5,761 bases of DNA from RGIG3994 sp045589735 (lineage in GTDB: Bacteria; Bacillota; Clostridia; Oscillospirales; CAG-272). Position numbers and translations under genes: made by a program. The notes under the pieces are model-generated. The model saw nothing but the letters and a program-made list of their open reading frames with translations. It had not been told where the DNA came from and did no database searches. This document shows positions 5,304-5,761 of this stretch, piece by piece. Position 1 is the first letter of the stretch. Each line of letters starts with the position of its first letter. The stretch spans positions 1-5,761 of the forward strand of contig JAZNPQ010000045.1 in the NCBI GenBank assembly GCA_045589735.1, read 5' to 3'.

Positions 5304-5761
5304 AAATGAACTCGACGCCGTCGCCCTCGACGGTCTCACCCATTACGTATGCGTCGATTCCGCTGTCACGGAGCGAGCAAAGCGCCTTGTCAACGTCTGC
5401 CTTATCAACGACGACACACATACCGACACCCATATTGTAGGTGTTGAACATATCTCTTTCGGGTACGTTTCCTGCCTCTGCTATCATATTGAATATCGGA
5501 AGGATACGGAGTGCCTTCTTATCTATCTTCGCACCGATACCCTTCGGCAGACATCTCGGAATATTTTCGTAGAATCCCCCGCCCGTGATGTGCGAGATAC
5601 CCTTGACGTCAACCTTGTCGATGAGGTTAAGTATCGGCTTTACGTACAGAACCGTCGGTTCAAGAAGCGCCTCAAGGAGCGATCTGCCGCCAAGAGATGC
5701 GACCGGATTCTTGTTCTCGCGAGTCTCAAGATCAAATACCTTTCTTACAAGCGAGAATCCG
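5302..5761 (-). CDS. purM: Phosphoribosylformylglycinamidine cyclo-ligase (AIR synthetase), C-terminal part (cut by window edge)
   Basis: The enzyme closes the imidazole ring, converting FGAM to AIR with ATP, the fifth step of the pathway. The frame is open from the right edge and gives 152 residues, a little under half of a normal PurM of about 345. It begins inside the protein at GFSLVRKVF, followed by EPTVLYVKPIL (34-44), the glycine-rich HITGGGFYENIPR (57-69), and GNVPERDMFNTYNMGVGM (97-114), all hallmarks of the PurM C-terminal domain. The TAA stop is at 5302-5304. The catalytic and nucleotide-binding N-terminal domain lies outside the window. The order purM then purN is the common arrangement in Bacillota purine operons. 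Confidence 0.96.
   Translation of the reverse strand, partial: GFSLVRKVFDLETRENKNPVASLGGRSLLEALLEPTVLYVKPILNLIDKVDVKGISHITGGGFYENIPRCLPKGIGAKIDKKALRILPIFNMIAEAGNVPERDMFNTYNMGVGMCVVVDKADVDKALCSLRDSGIDAYVMGETVEGDGVEFI

Noticed and set aside
5292..5339. Longer purN start at 5339
   Set aside because: It would overlap the conserved end of purM in another frame, whereas the ATG at 5291 has an ideal AAGGAG at the right distance.

Overview
The window is a stretch of a de novo purine biosynthesis operon. Every recognisable gene lies on the minus strand, so the text below follows transcription from right to left. Gene content, Shine-Dalgarno-rich starts, moderate GC and the replacement of bifunctional PurH by two separate proteins all suggest a Bacillota bacterium of class Clostridia, probably an anaerobic gut-type lineage (Oscillospirales-like). 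That placement is inference from protein flavour, not from a database search.

Layout in transcription order: the C-terminal part of purM (cut by the right edge), purN, a 796-nt interval without a credible gene (3878-4673), a PurO-type IMP cyclohydrolase, a stand-alone AICAR transformylase (PurH C-terminal domain only), purD, and the N-terminal part of a large-type purL (cut by the left edge). Apart from the big interval, gaps between genes are only 10-21 nt and each gene has a good Shine-Dalgarno sequence, as expected for one transcript. Together the products cover these steps: PRA to GAR (PurD), GAR to FGAR (PurN), FGAR to FGAM (PurL), FGAM to AIR (PurM), AICAR to FAICAR (the transformylase) and FAICAR to IMP (PurO-type cyclohydrolase).

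The unusual part is the interval between purN and the cyclohydrolase. It holds a roughly 643-bp imperfect inverted repeat (3957-4599), symmetric about position 4277.5 to within about 1.5 nt. Each half is a diverged copy of the same roughly 300-bp element with the same ordered series of hairpins. Several stems differ in sequence between halves yet remain perfectly paired, including a clean C-G to A-T double change in one stem. This looks like a structured, probably non-coding, mobile or foldback repeat inserted in the operon. Two smaller structures flank it: a perfect 7-bp GC hairpin directly before the ribosome binding site of the cyclohydrolase, and three tandem 7-bp units that contain the purN stop codon. 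I see no tRNA, rRNA, CRISPR array, transposase or known riboswitch.
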